Assembly (NCBI RefSeq): GCF_019973775.1
Contig: NZ_AP025032.1
Coordinates: 2,108,001 to 2,172,000 of the forward strand
DNA: 64,000 bases
Reading direction: 5' to 3'
Source: Aureimonas sp. SA4125
Lineage (GTDB): Bacteria > Pseudomonadota > Alphaproteobacteria > Rhizobiales > Rhizobiaceae
In this document: positions 9,860 to 18,603 of the stretch, piece by piece
Layout: the number at the start of each line of letters is the position of its first letter
Numbering within the stretch: position 1 is the first letter of the stretch
Translations under genes and position numbers: made by a program
The notes under the pieces: model-generated
Told to the model about the DNA's origin: nothing
Databases searched by the model: none
What the model saw: only the letters and a program-made list of their open reading frames with translations

Positions 9860-10601
9860 AACCGTCCGGCCGATCCTCGAAGTGGTGAACCTCTCCAAGC
9901 ATTTCGGCGCTGTCCGGGCGCTCGACGACTTTTCCATGAGCGTGCGGCCCGGCGAGGTCGTGGCGCTGGCAGGCGACAATGGCGCCGGCAAGACGACGCT
10001 GATCAAGTCGATCTCCGGCGTCTTCCGCCCGACCTCGGGCGAGATCCGTCTGGAGGGCGTGCCCGTCAGCTTCGCAACGCCACAGGAGGCGCGAGACAAG
10101 GGGATCGAGACGATCTACCAGGACCTCGCGCTCGCCGACAACCTGTCGATCGGCGCCAACATCTTTCTCGGCCGCGAGCCGATGACGCGCAAGTTCGGCT
10201 TTCTGCCGGTGCTCGACCGCAAGAAGATGGCCGACGCCGCACGCCAGACCATGGCGCTGCTCGACTTCCATGTCTCGCGCATGGACGCGCCGGTCAGCAA
10301 TTTTTCCGGAGGCCAGCGCCAGGCCGTCGCCATCGGCCGCGCCGTCTACTGGAATGCGCGAATCCTGATCATGGACGAGCCGACGGCCGCGCTTGGCGTG
10401 CCCGAACAGCGCAAGGTGATCGCGCTGATCCACCAACTGAAGGCGCAGGGACGCGGCGTCATCTTCATCTCGCACAATCTGCAGGACATTTTCGCCGTGT
10501 CCGACCGCATCGTCGTCCTGCGCCGCGGGGTCACCGCCGGCGAGCGGAGAATTGCCGAGACGACCCATGACGAGGTGGTCAAACTGATGGTGGGCGGCTG
10601 A
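9852..10601 (+). CDS. Sugar ABC transporter ATP-binding protein, single-domain (RbsA/FrcA-like)
   Basis: This 249-residue ATPase contains Walker A GDNGAGKTT (residues 41-49), the Q-loop in TIYQDLALADNLS, signature FSGGQRQAVAIGRA and Walker B ILIMDEPTAAL. RbsA and AlsA of enterics have two tandem ATPase domains, but this protein has only one, as in the FrcA group of rhizobia, so it should work as a homodimer. It is the last gene of the operon. An 80-base gap separates it from a convergent, frameshifted gene. Confidence 0.9.
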   Translation: MSETVRPILEVVNLSKHFGAVRALDDFSMSVRPGEVVALAGDNGAGKTTLIKSISGVFRPTSGEIRLEGVPVSFATPQEARDKGIETIYQDLALADNLSIGANIFLGREPMTRKFGFLPVLDRKKMADAARQTMALLDFHVSRMDAPVSNFSGGQRQAVAIGRAVYWNARILIMDEPTAALGVPEQRKVIALIHQLKAQGRGVIFISHNLQDIFAVSDRIVVLRRGVTAGERRIAETTHDEVVKLMVGG

Positions 10602-10680
10602 GGCTCCGACGTGGGGCGGGCGGAACCTCGTGCGACGTCGCCCGATGCACCGCGTCGGGGCGGGCGGGTGGCGCCTGTGC

Positions 10681-11141
10681 CTACGGCTGAAAAGCCCGCA
10701 GCGCGCTGACAACGAGCGCGTGATCCTCGACATCGGGCAGGCCGCTGACGACGACGGCGCCGATGCAGCCTGTTCCCGTCAGAAGGATCGGGACGCCGCC
10801 GCCGCTGGCCACGTAGTCGCGATCGGCCAGTCCATAACGTTCGCCAAGCGATTGGCCCTTGGCTTCGCAGAGGAGCCGCATGGCGAGCGAGGACCGCCTG
10901 AAGCGCATGACGGTGTTTCGCTTGCGCCGGATCCATTCGGCATTGTCGGGAGTGGCCCCCGGCAACGCCACGTGAAACAGGACATGCTCGGCGAGACGAT
11001 CTCGATGGCAATTGGCAAGGCATGGTCTGACGCATGTTGTCGAATCCAGGAGCCGACCCTCCAGGCAAGATTGGCGTCGAATGCCGGAAATCCAAGTCCG
11101 GATTCCTGGCTTGCGATATCCTCAAGTCCCAGAACGGTCAT
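10681..11141 (-). pseudogene. UPF0303 family (YBR137W-like, heme-degrading-domain fold) gene, frameshifted
   Basis: Two adjacent frames together make one UPF0303 protein of about 152 residues. The first half starts at the ATG at 11141 (MTVLGLEDIASQESG) and runs to ...LPIAIEI. The second half begins at LAEHVLFHVALPGATPDN and continues through RRKRNTVMRF and GGGVPILL to the stop at 10681. The frames join near 11001, where a GTCCTC expected from the family alignment reads GTCTC, so one C is missing. Everything else is intact. It may be a recent pseudogene or a sequencing error. The family is small and its function is poorly defined; here it ends a sugar-catabolic operon. Confidence 0.8.
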
Positions 11142-11189
11142 CACTCGCCTTCCCGCCACCTTCTGCCCTTCATACGCGAAGGGCCGCGT

Positions 11190-12080
11190 TCAAGTCGCGC
11201 GGTCCACCCGGTGAAGGACCAGCCCGCCCCAGATGGCCGCCTGCCAGCCCAGACTTGCATAGACGATTTCCGGCGACCGGACACCGCTCCCCGGCGGCCG
11301 ACACGCGCCAATGTGGCTTGCCAGAGCCTCGCGCGGATAGCCCGGCATGTCGACCACGCCGCCACCGATCAGCAGCCGTCGCGGCGAAAACAGCGCCAGC
11401 GCGGTGGCGATGGCGATGGCCTGATCACGGATCAGAATAGCCAGCGCTTGAGAGAGGGTGGGGATGCCTGTCTGCAGAAACACCGACCCGACGTCGATCT
11501 CGAATTCAGCCGAAAGACTGGCGAGGGCAGCGCCGGAGGCGTGCGTTTCCAGGCTCGCAGGGATCTCGCCGGGGGAGGCGGGGCGCCACGGGATATGCCC
11601 GATCTCCAGCGCCCATCCGCCGCCCCGGAAAATGCCGTGCTCCCCGAGATAGGCGGCGCCGATACCCGTGCCGATATAGACAGCCAGAATTTCCGTTCTG
11701 CCGCGAACGGCGCCGGCGCGGGCTTCGCCGAGAAGCTGAAGCACCACGTCCCGCTCGAGCTGCACCGGGCACCGCAGCGCCTTCGACAGTTCCGTGGCGA
11801 GGCGGTGCCCCTCGAGCTCCGGGACGTTCTTGGCGTGCAGCACGGTATCGAAATCATGATCCAGGAAGCCGGGCACGGTCGCGACGACAGCTGTCGGCGA
11901 CAGTCCGGCAGTCGTGCAGGCTTCGATGACGAGGGTTGCGAGATCGGCAGCGGGGTCCGCCGTGCGAATCCGCTGGGTCGCGAACGTCCGGGTGAAGTCG
12001 CTCGGCCTGCCATCGACGCCGAAGCCGATCTTCACCGATGTTCCGCCGATCTCGACCACGGCCAGAACGTCGCCAGTCAT
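11190..12080 (-). CDS. ROK family sugar kinase, D-allose kinase (AlsK)-like
   Basis: This 296-residue kinase starts with the phosphate-1 loop (EIGGTSVKIGFG, residues ~10-21). It has the catalytic Asp in LERDVVLQL, the ATP loop YIGTGIGAAYLG and the C-terminal GGGVVDMPGYPREAL, which closely follows the AlsK pattern. It would phosphorylate a hexose in the cytoplasm using ATP. The ROK zinc-binding cysteines after the conserved GHIP are absent, replaced by WRPASPGEIPASLE. Its ATG at 12080 overlaps the hydrolase gene by four bases. AlsK-like is the best reading; glucose, allose or another hexose could be the substrate. Confidence 0.8.
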   Translation of the reverse strand: MTGDVLAVVEIGGTSVKIGFGVDGRPSDFTRTFATQRIRTADPAADLATLVIEACTTAGLSPTAVVATVPGFLDHDFDTVLHAKNVPELEGHRLATELSKALRCPVQLERDVVLQLLGEARAGAVRGRTEILAVYIGTGIGAAYLGEHGIFRGGGWALEIGHIPWRPASPGEIPASLETHASGAALASLSAEFEIDVGSVFLQTGIPTLSQALAILIRDQAIAIATALALFSPRRLLIGGGVVDMPGYPREALASHIGACRPPGSGVRSPEIVYASLGWQAAIWGGLVLHRVDRAT

Positions 12081-12883
12081 GTCAGGCGTCCCAGAAATGC
12101 CTGCAGCGCCGATTGGAAGTCGCGGCGATAGGCATCCCGATCGACGGCCTTTGGCGTGATGCGGACGAGTTCGGCGCCAGGAATCAGGCCGGCCAGCTTT
12201 TCTGCCATGGCCTCGGGATGCGCGAGATCCTGGCCGTGGCCGATCACCAGCACCGGCCTGTCGATCGCGGCGATCTCGGCTTCCGTCACGCCCGGCCCGT
12301 CCGCGGCGATGGCCGAGAGCAGGGCGCCGAAGGTTTTTGGTTCTGCCCGGGCGAAGAAGCCGGCAAGGCTGCTCAGATTGTCCGGTGCGAGGCGGGCAAG
12401 GGTCTCGGCAATCTCGCTTTCCATGAAACGGAGACGCGCCTCCTCGGGCTCGAAACGCTGCAGGAGATCGCCGACGAGGCCGTAGGGCCGCATGTTTTCC
12501 GGCGCGCGTTGCGTCACCCAGGCCGGACGGGCCAGGATCACGGCCCGCACCGTCTCCGGTCGGCGAACGGCGAGACGCAGGGCGATCGCTGCGCCCATGG
12601 AGATGCCGCCGACGACGGCCCGTCCGATGGCCCGTTCGTCGGCGAGCGCTGCGACGTCGTCCGCAAAACCTGCGATCGAGAAGCCGGTGGTCGGGCCGAA
12701 GGGCGAGCCGCCCTGACCGCGGCATTCCAGGGTGATCCGGCGAAGGAGAGGAGAAGTCGGCATGACGTCGGCAACCTGCGCCGCATCGCCGCCGAGGCCA
12801 TGCTGAAACAGCAATGGCAGCCCCGTGCCGACGTCGCGATAGCGCAGCGCCAGTCCGTCGCGGACGAAGTGCCGGTCCGTCAT
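12077..12883 (-). CDS. Alpha/beta hydrolase, apparently lacking the catalytic histidine
   Basis: This 268-residue protein has the alpha/beta hydrolase fold, with an oxyanion-type FQHGLGGD near residue 26 and the nucleophile elbow GGISMGAA (serine about residue 95). An acidic residue is in the expected place (GHGQDLAHP, about residue 215). The usual GAGH-type histidine near the C-terminus is not seen; the sequence there reads RITPKAVDRDAYRRDF. It is either a non-hydrolytic or divergent member, or it uses another histidine. It lies in the ROK-regulated operon and overlaps both neighbours by four bases. Confidence 0.8.
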   Translation of the reverse strand: MTDRHFVRDGLALRYRDVGTGLPLLFQHGLGGDAAQVADVMPTSPLLRRITLECRGQGGSPFGPTTGFSIAGFADDVAALADERAIGRAVVGGISMGAAIALRLAVRRPETVRAVILARPAWVTQRAPENMRPYGLVGDLLQRFEPEEARLRFMESEIAETLARLAPDNLSSLAGFFARAEPKTFGALLSAIAADGPGVTEAEIAAIDRPVLVIGHGQDLAHPEAMAEKLAGLIPGAELVRITPKAVDRDAYRRDFQSALQAFLGRLT

Positions 12884-13716
12884 CGTCCGCCGCTTTCGGC
12901 GACAATCCCGCCGAGATAGGCCGCGACATCCCTTGCCTCGGTCTCCGACAGGCCATGCGTGACCAGCGGCCCGTCGAAGCCAGCGCTGCGCAACCGCGCG
13001 ACGAAATGCGGAAAGTCGATCACGCCGCGACCTGCTGCGGTGAAGCCGCCCTTCGGGTCGCGGTCCTTGGCATGCGCCATCGCGATGCTTCCGGCGAGGA
13101 GATCCACGGCCTCGTCCACGAGGCGGCGGCGCTCGGCCGGTTCGGCCACCTCGAACAGGTTGGCGGGATCAAGGACGACACGCAGCCTTGGGCTCGCCAT
13201 CGTCTCGATCATTCGGCGCGCATCGGCGGCGGACGCCACGACATTGGCAAGTTCCGGCTCGATGCCGAGGTCGGCGTCGAAACGCTCGGCGATCTCCAGC
13301 GCCTTCGTCATCTCGGTGCAGAGCGCGCGCCAGGCTTGCGGCGTCGCGTTGTCGGCGTGCCAGCGCCATTGGTCGACCGGATCGCGCGTGCCGGTGCACA
13401 GTGTCACCAGACGCGTCCCCATCGCCGTCGTAGCGGCGCAGAGAGTTTCCAGCCGCTCCATGCCTCGTCGGCGGACGGCCGGGTCCGGGTGGACCATGTT
13501 GTAGGTTCCAGACACCGCCTCGATGACGATGCCGGTTTCGCGTGACGCGGCACCGATCGTCGCGGCAACCGCCGGATCGATCCGGTCGGGCATCGAGGGA
13601 AGGCCGAGGCAGGCGAGGTTGAACTGCGCGCCCTCATAGCCGGCGGCGGCTACCGCCCGCAGCGCCGGTTCGGCGCCGATCGCGGCAAACGTCTTGGCGA
13701 AGATTCCGAGCCGCAT
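12880..13716 (-). CDS. Sugar phosphate isomerase/epimerase (xylose isomerase-like TIM barrel)
   Basis: This 278-residue protein belongs to the AP-endonuclease-2/IolE superfamily. It begins MRLGIFAKTF and contains metal-ligand-like motifs GIEPELAN (about residue 146) and VVLDPANLF (about residue 178), followed by AHAKDRD. Members isomerise or epimerise free or phosphorylated sugars, or act on inosose. It overlaps the hydrolase gene by ATGA and follows the Gfo/Idh/MocA gene with a one-base stop-start overlap, so the three form one translational unit. The substrate is not predictable. Confidence 0.85.
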   Translation of the reverse strand: MRLGIFAKTFAAIGAEPALRAVAAAGYEGAQFNLACLGLPSMPDRIDPAVAATIGAASRETGIVIEAVSGTYNMVHPDPAVRRRGMERLETLCAATTAMGTRLVTLCTGTRDPVDQWRWHADNATPQAWRALCTEMTKALEIAERFDADLGIEPELANVVASAADARRMIETMASPRLRVVLDPANLFEVAEPAERRRLVDEAVDLLAGSIAMAHAKDRDPKGGFTAAGRGVIDFPHFVARLRSAGFDGPLVTHGLSETEARDVAAYLGGIVAESGGR

Positions 13717-14789
13717 CAGACGGCCCCGGTCGCGTCGGCAAGGCGGACAAGCCTGCCGGTCTCCGCCGAGTGCGCCACGGCGACCATCGCGCGAACCGAG
13801 GCAATGCCGTCATCGATGTCGGCGCCGACCATCGGCGCGCCGTCGAGGATGACCCGCGCGAAGGCTTCCACCTGTCGGCGGTAGAAGTGCCCGTCAGCGC
13901 CGAGCGTCCGGTGCCAGCCGCCATCGGCCTCGCGAAAGATGTCGACTTCGCTGCTTTTGTAGAACCAGGGATTGTAGGTTTTCGCGAGCACGCTGCCGTT
14001 CTCGCCGTAGATCTGGAAACCTTCGTGCCAGTCCATGCGGACCGCGACGGTCAGATCGAGATGGCCGATCGTGCCGTCGGCGAAATGCGCCGTGACCAGC
14101 CAGCAATGGGCACCGAAGCGCTGGGTGAGGTGCGCCTCGACCGCTTCGATCGGGCCGCCGAGGTGACGGGCAGTGTCCAGCAGATGGCATCCGTGCGCCA
14201 GCATGTAGTAGCGCTTCAGGTTCGCCTTGGGATTGACCGCCGGCTTGCGGGCGCTGGCCGAGGTAACGATCAGCGGCTGCACGGCGTCGGTCATCGCGTA
14301 GCGGTGGGTGTTGTCGCAGTACCAGCCCTTGTAGGCGAGCTTATCGCCCATCTCGTTGTCGACGAACGCCTTGGCGCTCTCGATACCGGCATCGAAGCGC
14401 TTCATATGGCCGACCTGCAGCAGCTTTCCCGACGCCGTGACCGCCTCGCGCAGTCCTTCGGCTTCCTCGATGTCGACGCCGAGCGGCTTTTCGCAGAGCA
14501 CGTGCTTGCCGGCGGCGAGCGCCAGCCGCGCAGCCTCGATGTGAAACGCGTCGGAGGTGGCGACGATCACCGCGTCGAGGTCCGGATCGTCCAGCATGGC
14601 GCGGTAGTCGGAGAATGACCGCGCCGGCGCGAATGTGGCGGCCATCCGGTGGCGCAGATCGTCGGCGACGTCGCAGATCGCGTAGAGCTCGGCATTGCGC
14701 GCCTTGGTGCAGGATTCCAGATGCGCCGCCTGGGCGATCGGCCCGCACCCGAGCACGCCGATGCGCAGCCGCTTCTCATCTTTGGCCAT
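13716..14789 (-). CDS. Gfo/Idh/MocA family NAD(P)-dependent oxidoreductase
   Basis: This 357-residue oxidoreductase has an N-terminal Rossmann motif (GVLGCGPIAQAAH, from residue 8) and the family hallmark EKPLG (about residue 99), then the C-terminal substrate-binding alpha/beta domain. Such enzymes oxidise sugar or inositol hydroxyls with NAD(P). It overlaps the upstream ROK regulator by 14 bases and the downstream isomerase by one base. An oxidoreductase plus isomerase pair is common in pathways through keto-sugars. The specific substrate is unknown. Confidence 0.9.
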   Translation of the reverse strand: MAKDEKRLRIGVLGCGPIAQAAHLESCTKARNAELYAICDVADDLRHRMAATFAPARSFSDYRAMLDDPDLDAVIVATSDAFHIEAARLALAAGKHVLCEKPLGVDIEEAEGLREAVTASGKLLQVGHMKRFDAGIESAKAFVDNEMGDKLAYKGWYCDNTHRYAMTDAVQPLIVTSASARKPAVNPKANLKRYYMLAHGCHLLDTARHLGGPIEAVEAHLTQRFGAHCWLVTAHFADGTIGHLDLTVAVRMDWHEGFQIYGENGSVLAKTYNPWFYKSSEVDIFREADGGWHRTLGADGHFYRRQVEAFARVILDGAPMVGADIDDGIASVRAMVAVAHSAETGRLVRLADATGAV

Positions 14790-16065
14790 CGTGGGTGTCC
14801 TCTTGGCCGCTGCCGGGAGGGCAGGGCAGCGCCGCCGGCGTTTCGTTGGAAAGCATGGCCTGGTGCATCAGGTAGGCTGCCCCGAGCGCCGGACGGTTGA
14901 TGTCGGCGGCGGCGGTCTGGATCAGCGGCATCGGGTAGCCCTCGACCAGCGCCGACCGCATGAGGGCCTCGATGCTGGCGGCGACGAAGGGATAGACCGC
15001 GCCCACCGAACCGCCGACGATGATGCGTTGCGGCTCCAGCATGCAGACGACGGCCGTGAGCCCCCGGGCGAGCCATCGTCCCCATTCTTCCGCGGTCAGC
15101 CGAGCCAGCGCTTCGCCTTCGTCCAATGCCGCCAGAAAGGCATCGAGGGATCGGGGCGTGCCGGCCCGATAAGCATCGCGCGCGAGAAGCGCGCTTTTGC
15201 CGACATAGCTCTCCAGGCGTCCGGGGCGCACGGAGTCGAACACGTAGCCCTCTTCGCCGACCGGCATGTGGCCGATCTCGCCGGCGCCGCGCAGCAGGCC
15301 CCGATGCAGCCGGCCGCCGCTGATGATGCCGCCGCCGAGCCCGTTCTCGATCAGCACCACCAGCACGTCCTCGGGGTCGTGGTTCTCGCCGGTCCAGCGA
15401 TAGGTCTCGGCCACGGCGAAGGCGTTGGCGTCGTTCTCGAGCAGGATGGGCACATCGCCATCGAACGCTTCTTCCAGAAGCTTCGCCAGCGGCAGGCCGT
15501 GCCAACCGAGGATCATCGCGTGATGACTTTCCCCGTCTGCAGCGGGGAAGCCGGGAATGGCCACGCTCAGCCCCCGCACCCTGCCGGGCACGGGCAGCGT
15601 CGCCGTCACCGCGTGGATCAGGGCCACCGTCGCTGCGATCGTTTGGACCGGGTCGCTGTCGCGGCCGTCGAAGGCTCGGCCCATTCTGGCACGGACCGTG
15701 CCGGCGAGATCGATGGCCAAGGCTTCGATCCGGTCGATACCGATATCGGCACCGAGGAAGAAGGCACCGTCGCCGTCGATCTCGACGAGGATTCCCGGTC
15801 GTCCCACTCTGGCTCCGCCATCTTCCACGCCCTCCGGATTTTCGCGGGCGAAGCCGGCTTCGACGAGGCTCTGCACCAGATTGCCGGTCGTCGAGCGGGT
15901 GAGGCCCAGGGAACGGGCGAGTTCGGCGCGTGTCATCGGCCCCTGCCGGAACAGCACCGTCAAGGCCCGCGCCTCGTTCGTCTTGCTCGACAAAATCACC
16001 AATACAACCGCCATTTGTTTGACTGAAAAACTAATTCGCGGATAGTCAGGCGTCAAATCGCTCAT
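14776..16065 (-). CDS. ROK family transcriptional regulator (NagC/Mlc/XylR type)
   Basis: This 429-residue regulator has an N-terminal winged HTH (about residues 30-75, with GPMTRAELARSLGLTRSTTG) followed by a ROK sugar-binding domain. That domain has FFLGADIGIDRIEALA near residue 115 and LENDANAFAVAE near residue 215. The zinc-binding cysteines after GHMPVGEEG are missing. It is the first gene of the operon down to 10681 and probably represses it until a sugar binds. The ATG at 16065 has only a weak ribosome site, and an alternative ATG lies about 16 codons further in. Confidence 0.88.
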   Translation of the reverse strand: MSDLTPDYPRISFSVKQMAVVLVILSSKTNEARALTVLFRQGPMTRAELARSLGLTRSTTGNLVQSLVEAGFARENPEGVEDGGARVGRPGILVEIDGDGAFFLGADIGIDRIEALAIDLAGTVRARMGRAFDGRDSDPVQTIAATVALIHAVTATLPVPGRVRGLSVAIPGFPAADGESHHAMILGWHGLPLAKLLEEAFDGDVPILLENDANAFAVAETYRWTGENHDPEDVLVVLIENGLGGGIISGGRLHRGLLRGAGEIGHMPVGEEGYVFDSVRPGRLESYVGKSALLARDAYRAGTPRSLDAFLAALDEGEALARLTAEEWGRWLARGLTAVVCMLEPQRIIVGGSVGAVYPFVAASIEALMRSALVEGYPMPLIQTAAADINRPALGAAYLMHQAMLSNETPAALPCPPGSGQEDTHDGQR

Positions 16066-16492
16066 GAGTGATGCAGTGCACTGCCATCCACCGCGTGGGA
16101 GTGCAGATTGTCGATGGCTGAATTGTCTGGATTGTTCGAGGAAAGTACAATTGGCGATCGGGCGGGACGGCATGGCGCTCCTGGCCGGGAACCGGGCGGC
16201 AAGACGGAAACGAGCCTGCGTGCAGGACGGGGCGCGCAGCATGCCGGTCGTCTGCCGGCGGGGCATCCAGAGGGCTTTCTCGAAGCCTTGAGCCGGCCCT
16301 ACGAGGGCCGCGCGCCGCACGCCTCGGCCGCCGCGACGCCCGGCATCGAGGATGGCGTTCGAGGGCTGCAGATGGTCGCGGCGGCCCCTCGGTCGAACGG
16401 GCAATGGACGACATTATAGCGGCGGAGCGACGTAGCCTGATCCGGATACTCCCGGTGAAAATACATCAATTCCGTCTTGCAAGTCTCTGGTG
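16066..16492. other. Intergenic region between two minus-strand sugar operons
   Basis: These 427 bases separate the end of the DeoR-controlled operon (ATPase stop at 16493) from the ROK regulator start at 16065. The region should hold the ROK operon promoter and its operator. I see several open frames on both strands but none with a ribosome site or recognisable sequence, and no strong terminator hairpin. Confidence 0.5.
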
Positions 16493-17569
16493 TCAGAGGC
16501 GAAATCCGGTTTCCGCATGGAAGACGTGGATCTCGCCCGGCTTCGGCGTGACGAAGGCCGTGTCGCCTGGCGCGTGACGGGCACGGCCGTGCAGGGCGAT
16601 GATGGCGGATTGACCGGCCAGACGGCCGTAGAGATGCGACTCGGCGCCCGTCGGCTCGACGAGATCGACGGTAAAGGGCAGGCCCGTCGCCGCGCTTTGT
16701 GCGGTGACGAGGTCGGCGTGCTCGGGCCGGATGCCGCAGACGACCGACGTGCCCGACGCCGCATCGATGTCGGGAGCGAGAGCGAGCCGGGTCTCGCCGA
16801 TCTGGATGAAGGCCGCGCCATCCTCGCGCAGCAGCGTGCCGGGCAGGAGGTTCATCGCCGGCGAACCGATGAAGGTCGCCACGAACAGATTGGTCGGGCG
16901 GTCGTAGACATCCAGGGGCGCGCCGGCCTGCTCGATGCGTCCGCCGTTCATGATGACGATGCGGTCCGACATCGTCATCGCCTCTATCTGATCGTGGGTG
17001 ACGTAGATCGACGTCGTGCCAAGGCGTTTCTGCAGCGACTTGATCTCTACGCGCATCTGCACTCTGAGCTTGGCGTCGAGATTTGAGAGCGGCTCGTCGA
17101 ACAGGAAGACCTGCGGCTGCCGGACGATCGCCCGGCCCATCGCCACGCGCTGGCGCTGTCCACCGGAGAGGGCACGCGGCAGGCGGTCGAGATAGGGACC
17201 GAGGCCGAGCAGATCGGCGGCCGCCTCCACCGCCTTGCGCGTCTCGAGCTTGGAGACCTTCCTGAGGCGCAGCGAGAAGCCCATGTTGTCGGCGACGGTC
17301 AGATGCGGGTAAAGCGCGTAGTTCTGGAAAACCATGGCGATGTCGCGATCCTTTGGCGCGACATCGTTGATCACGCGGTCGCCGAGCGAGACCGTGCCGC
17401 TGTCGATCTCCTCTAAGCCGGCGATCATCCTGAGCAGCGTGGACTTGCCGCAGCCGGAGGCGCCGATCAGCGAGACGAACTCGCCGTCGGCAATCGACAG
17501 GCTGACGCCGTGGATCACCTTCTGGGTGCCATAGGCCTTGCGCACGTCCCGAATTTGAACCGTCGCCAT
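16493..17569 (-). CDS. Sugar ABC transporter ATP-binding protein (MalK/UgpC type)
   Basis: This 358-residue ATPase has Walker A GASGCGKST (residues 36-44), signature LSGGQRQRVAMGRA, Walker B VFLFDEP, and a C-terminal TOBE-type region from about residue 240. It is the last gene of the operon that starts at 23447 and should energise the permease pair at 18604-20396. It strongly resembles the ATPase at 5651, but the two serve different operons. The start ATG at 17569 follows a GGAGGATAT ribosome site. Confidence 0.92.
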   Translation of the reverse strand: MATVQIRDVRKAYGTQKVIHGVSLSIADGEFVSLIGASGCGKSTLLRMIAGLEEIDSGTVSLGDRVINDVAPKDRDIAMVFQNYALYPHLTVADNMGFSLRLRKVSKLETRKAVEAAADLLGLGPYLDRLPRALSGGQRQRVAMGRAIVRQPQVFLFDEPLSNLDAKLRVQMRVEIKSLQKRLGTTSIYVTHDQIEAMTMSDRIVIMNGGRIEQAGAPLDVYDRPTNLFVATFIGSPAMNLLPGTLLREDGAAFIQIGETRLALAPDIDAASGTSVVCGIRPEHADLVTAQSAATGLPFTVDLVEPTGAESHLYGRLAGQSAIIALHGRARHAPGDTAFVTPKPGEIHVFHAETGFRL

Positions 17570-17626
17570 GGATATCCTCCGCTTCTAGTCTGCGTCCGAC
17601 GCTCTCGCGGCGGACGGTGGCCCTGT

Positions 17627-18580
17627 TCAGGCGAGGACGACGACCTTCGAGAGATGGCGCGGCGCTTCGGTGTCGGCCCCGCGCATCTCGGCGACGCGCT
17701 CGCCGAAGATCTGCAAGGCCGGGAGGGCGGCAAGCGCGCGGTCCTCGTTACCCCCGGGCACATCGAGCGAGAGATCGCCGGGGCCCCCGAAGGCGAGGAC
17801 GAACGCGCCCTTGTCGCGGACGTCCCGGATTACCCCGGCCTCTTCCTCTGCGGTGTCGGCGTTGTAGACGATGACGACGAAGGTTTTGTCGTCGACGAGG
17901 CTGATCGGGCCGTGGCGGTATTCCATCGGGTGGAAGGATTGCGAATAGCTGAGGCTCATCTCCTGCAGCTTCAGCGCGCCCTCGGTGGCAAGACCGTAGA
18001 GGACGCCGGAGCCGAGATAGACGAAGTGCGAGCGGCCCTGGATAATGCGGGAGATGTCGCGGTCGGCGGTCCGCATCAGTGTTTCCGCCTTGGCGGCGAT
18101 GTCGGCATCGATGCTGACGCCTGCCATGCGCAGGCCAAGCAGCAGCATCAGGCTGGCCGATGACGTCATAACGATGCCCTCGCTCGGATGCGTCGGCGCG
18201 AAGACCACGGTCTCGGCCGCGCGGGCGATCGAGCTGTCCCCTTCGCAGGTGATGGCGATGGTTCTCAGTCCCGCCCTGCGGCTCGTCTCGACCGCCTGCA
18301 CCGTCTCGCTGGACTCGCCGCTGCGCGACAGCGCGACCACGGTGATGTCGTCCTGTCCCGCCGCATAGCTCTCGCGGCGACGAGCCCATTCGGCCCCCGG
18401 CACCGCGATCGCCATCCAGCCGCGGCTATTGAACGCCGCCGCGATGCTCATTGCCAGATAGTAGGACGTGCCGCAGCCGACGATGACGTTCAGTCCGGCG
18501 CCGGGAGCCGGCAGCGTGATGTCGAGTGCCTCCCTCCAATAGGAGAACTGTTCGCGGATGACGCGTTCGGTGACGTTCAT
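17627..18580 (-). CDS. SIS domain sugar isomerase, AgaS/GlmS-like
   Basis: This 317-residue protein has two SIS phosphosugar-binding domains. The first contains GCGTSYYLA (about residue 36) and SRSGESSETV; the second contains GSGVLYGLATEGALKLQE and YRHGPISLV. There is no glutaminase domain, so it is not GlmS itself. AgaS-type proteins deaminate and isomerise galactosamine 6-phosphate to tagatose 6-phosphate, while related ones act on glucosamine 6-phosphate or fructosamine phosphates. The AgaS reading is favoured by the neighbouring DeoR regulator, BadF kinase and GatZ-like gene, but it is an inference. Confidence 0.82.
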   Translation of the reverse strand: MNVTERVIREQFSYWREALDITLPAPGAGLNVIVGCGTSYYLAMSIAAAFNSRGWMAIAVPGAEWARRRESYAAGQDDITVVALSRSGESSETVQAVETSRRAGLRTIAITCEGDSSIARAAETVVFAPTHPSEGIVMTSSASLMLLLGLRMAGVSIDADIAAKAETLMRTADRDISRIIQGRSHFVYLGSGVLYGLATEGALKLQEMSLSYSQSFHPMEYRHGPISLVDDKTFVVIVYNADTAEEEAGVIRDVRDKGAFVLAFGGPGDLSLDVPGGNEDRALAALPALQIFGERVAEMRGADTEAPRHLSKVVVLA

Positions 18581-18603
18581 GAAATCGGTCCTTGAGGGGA
18601 AGT

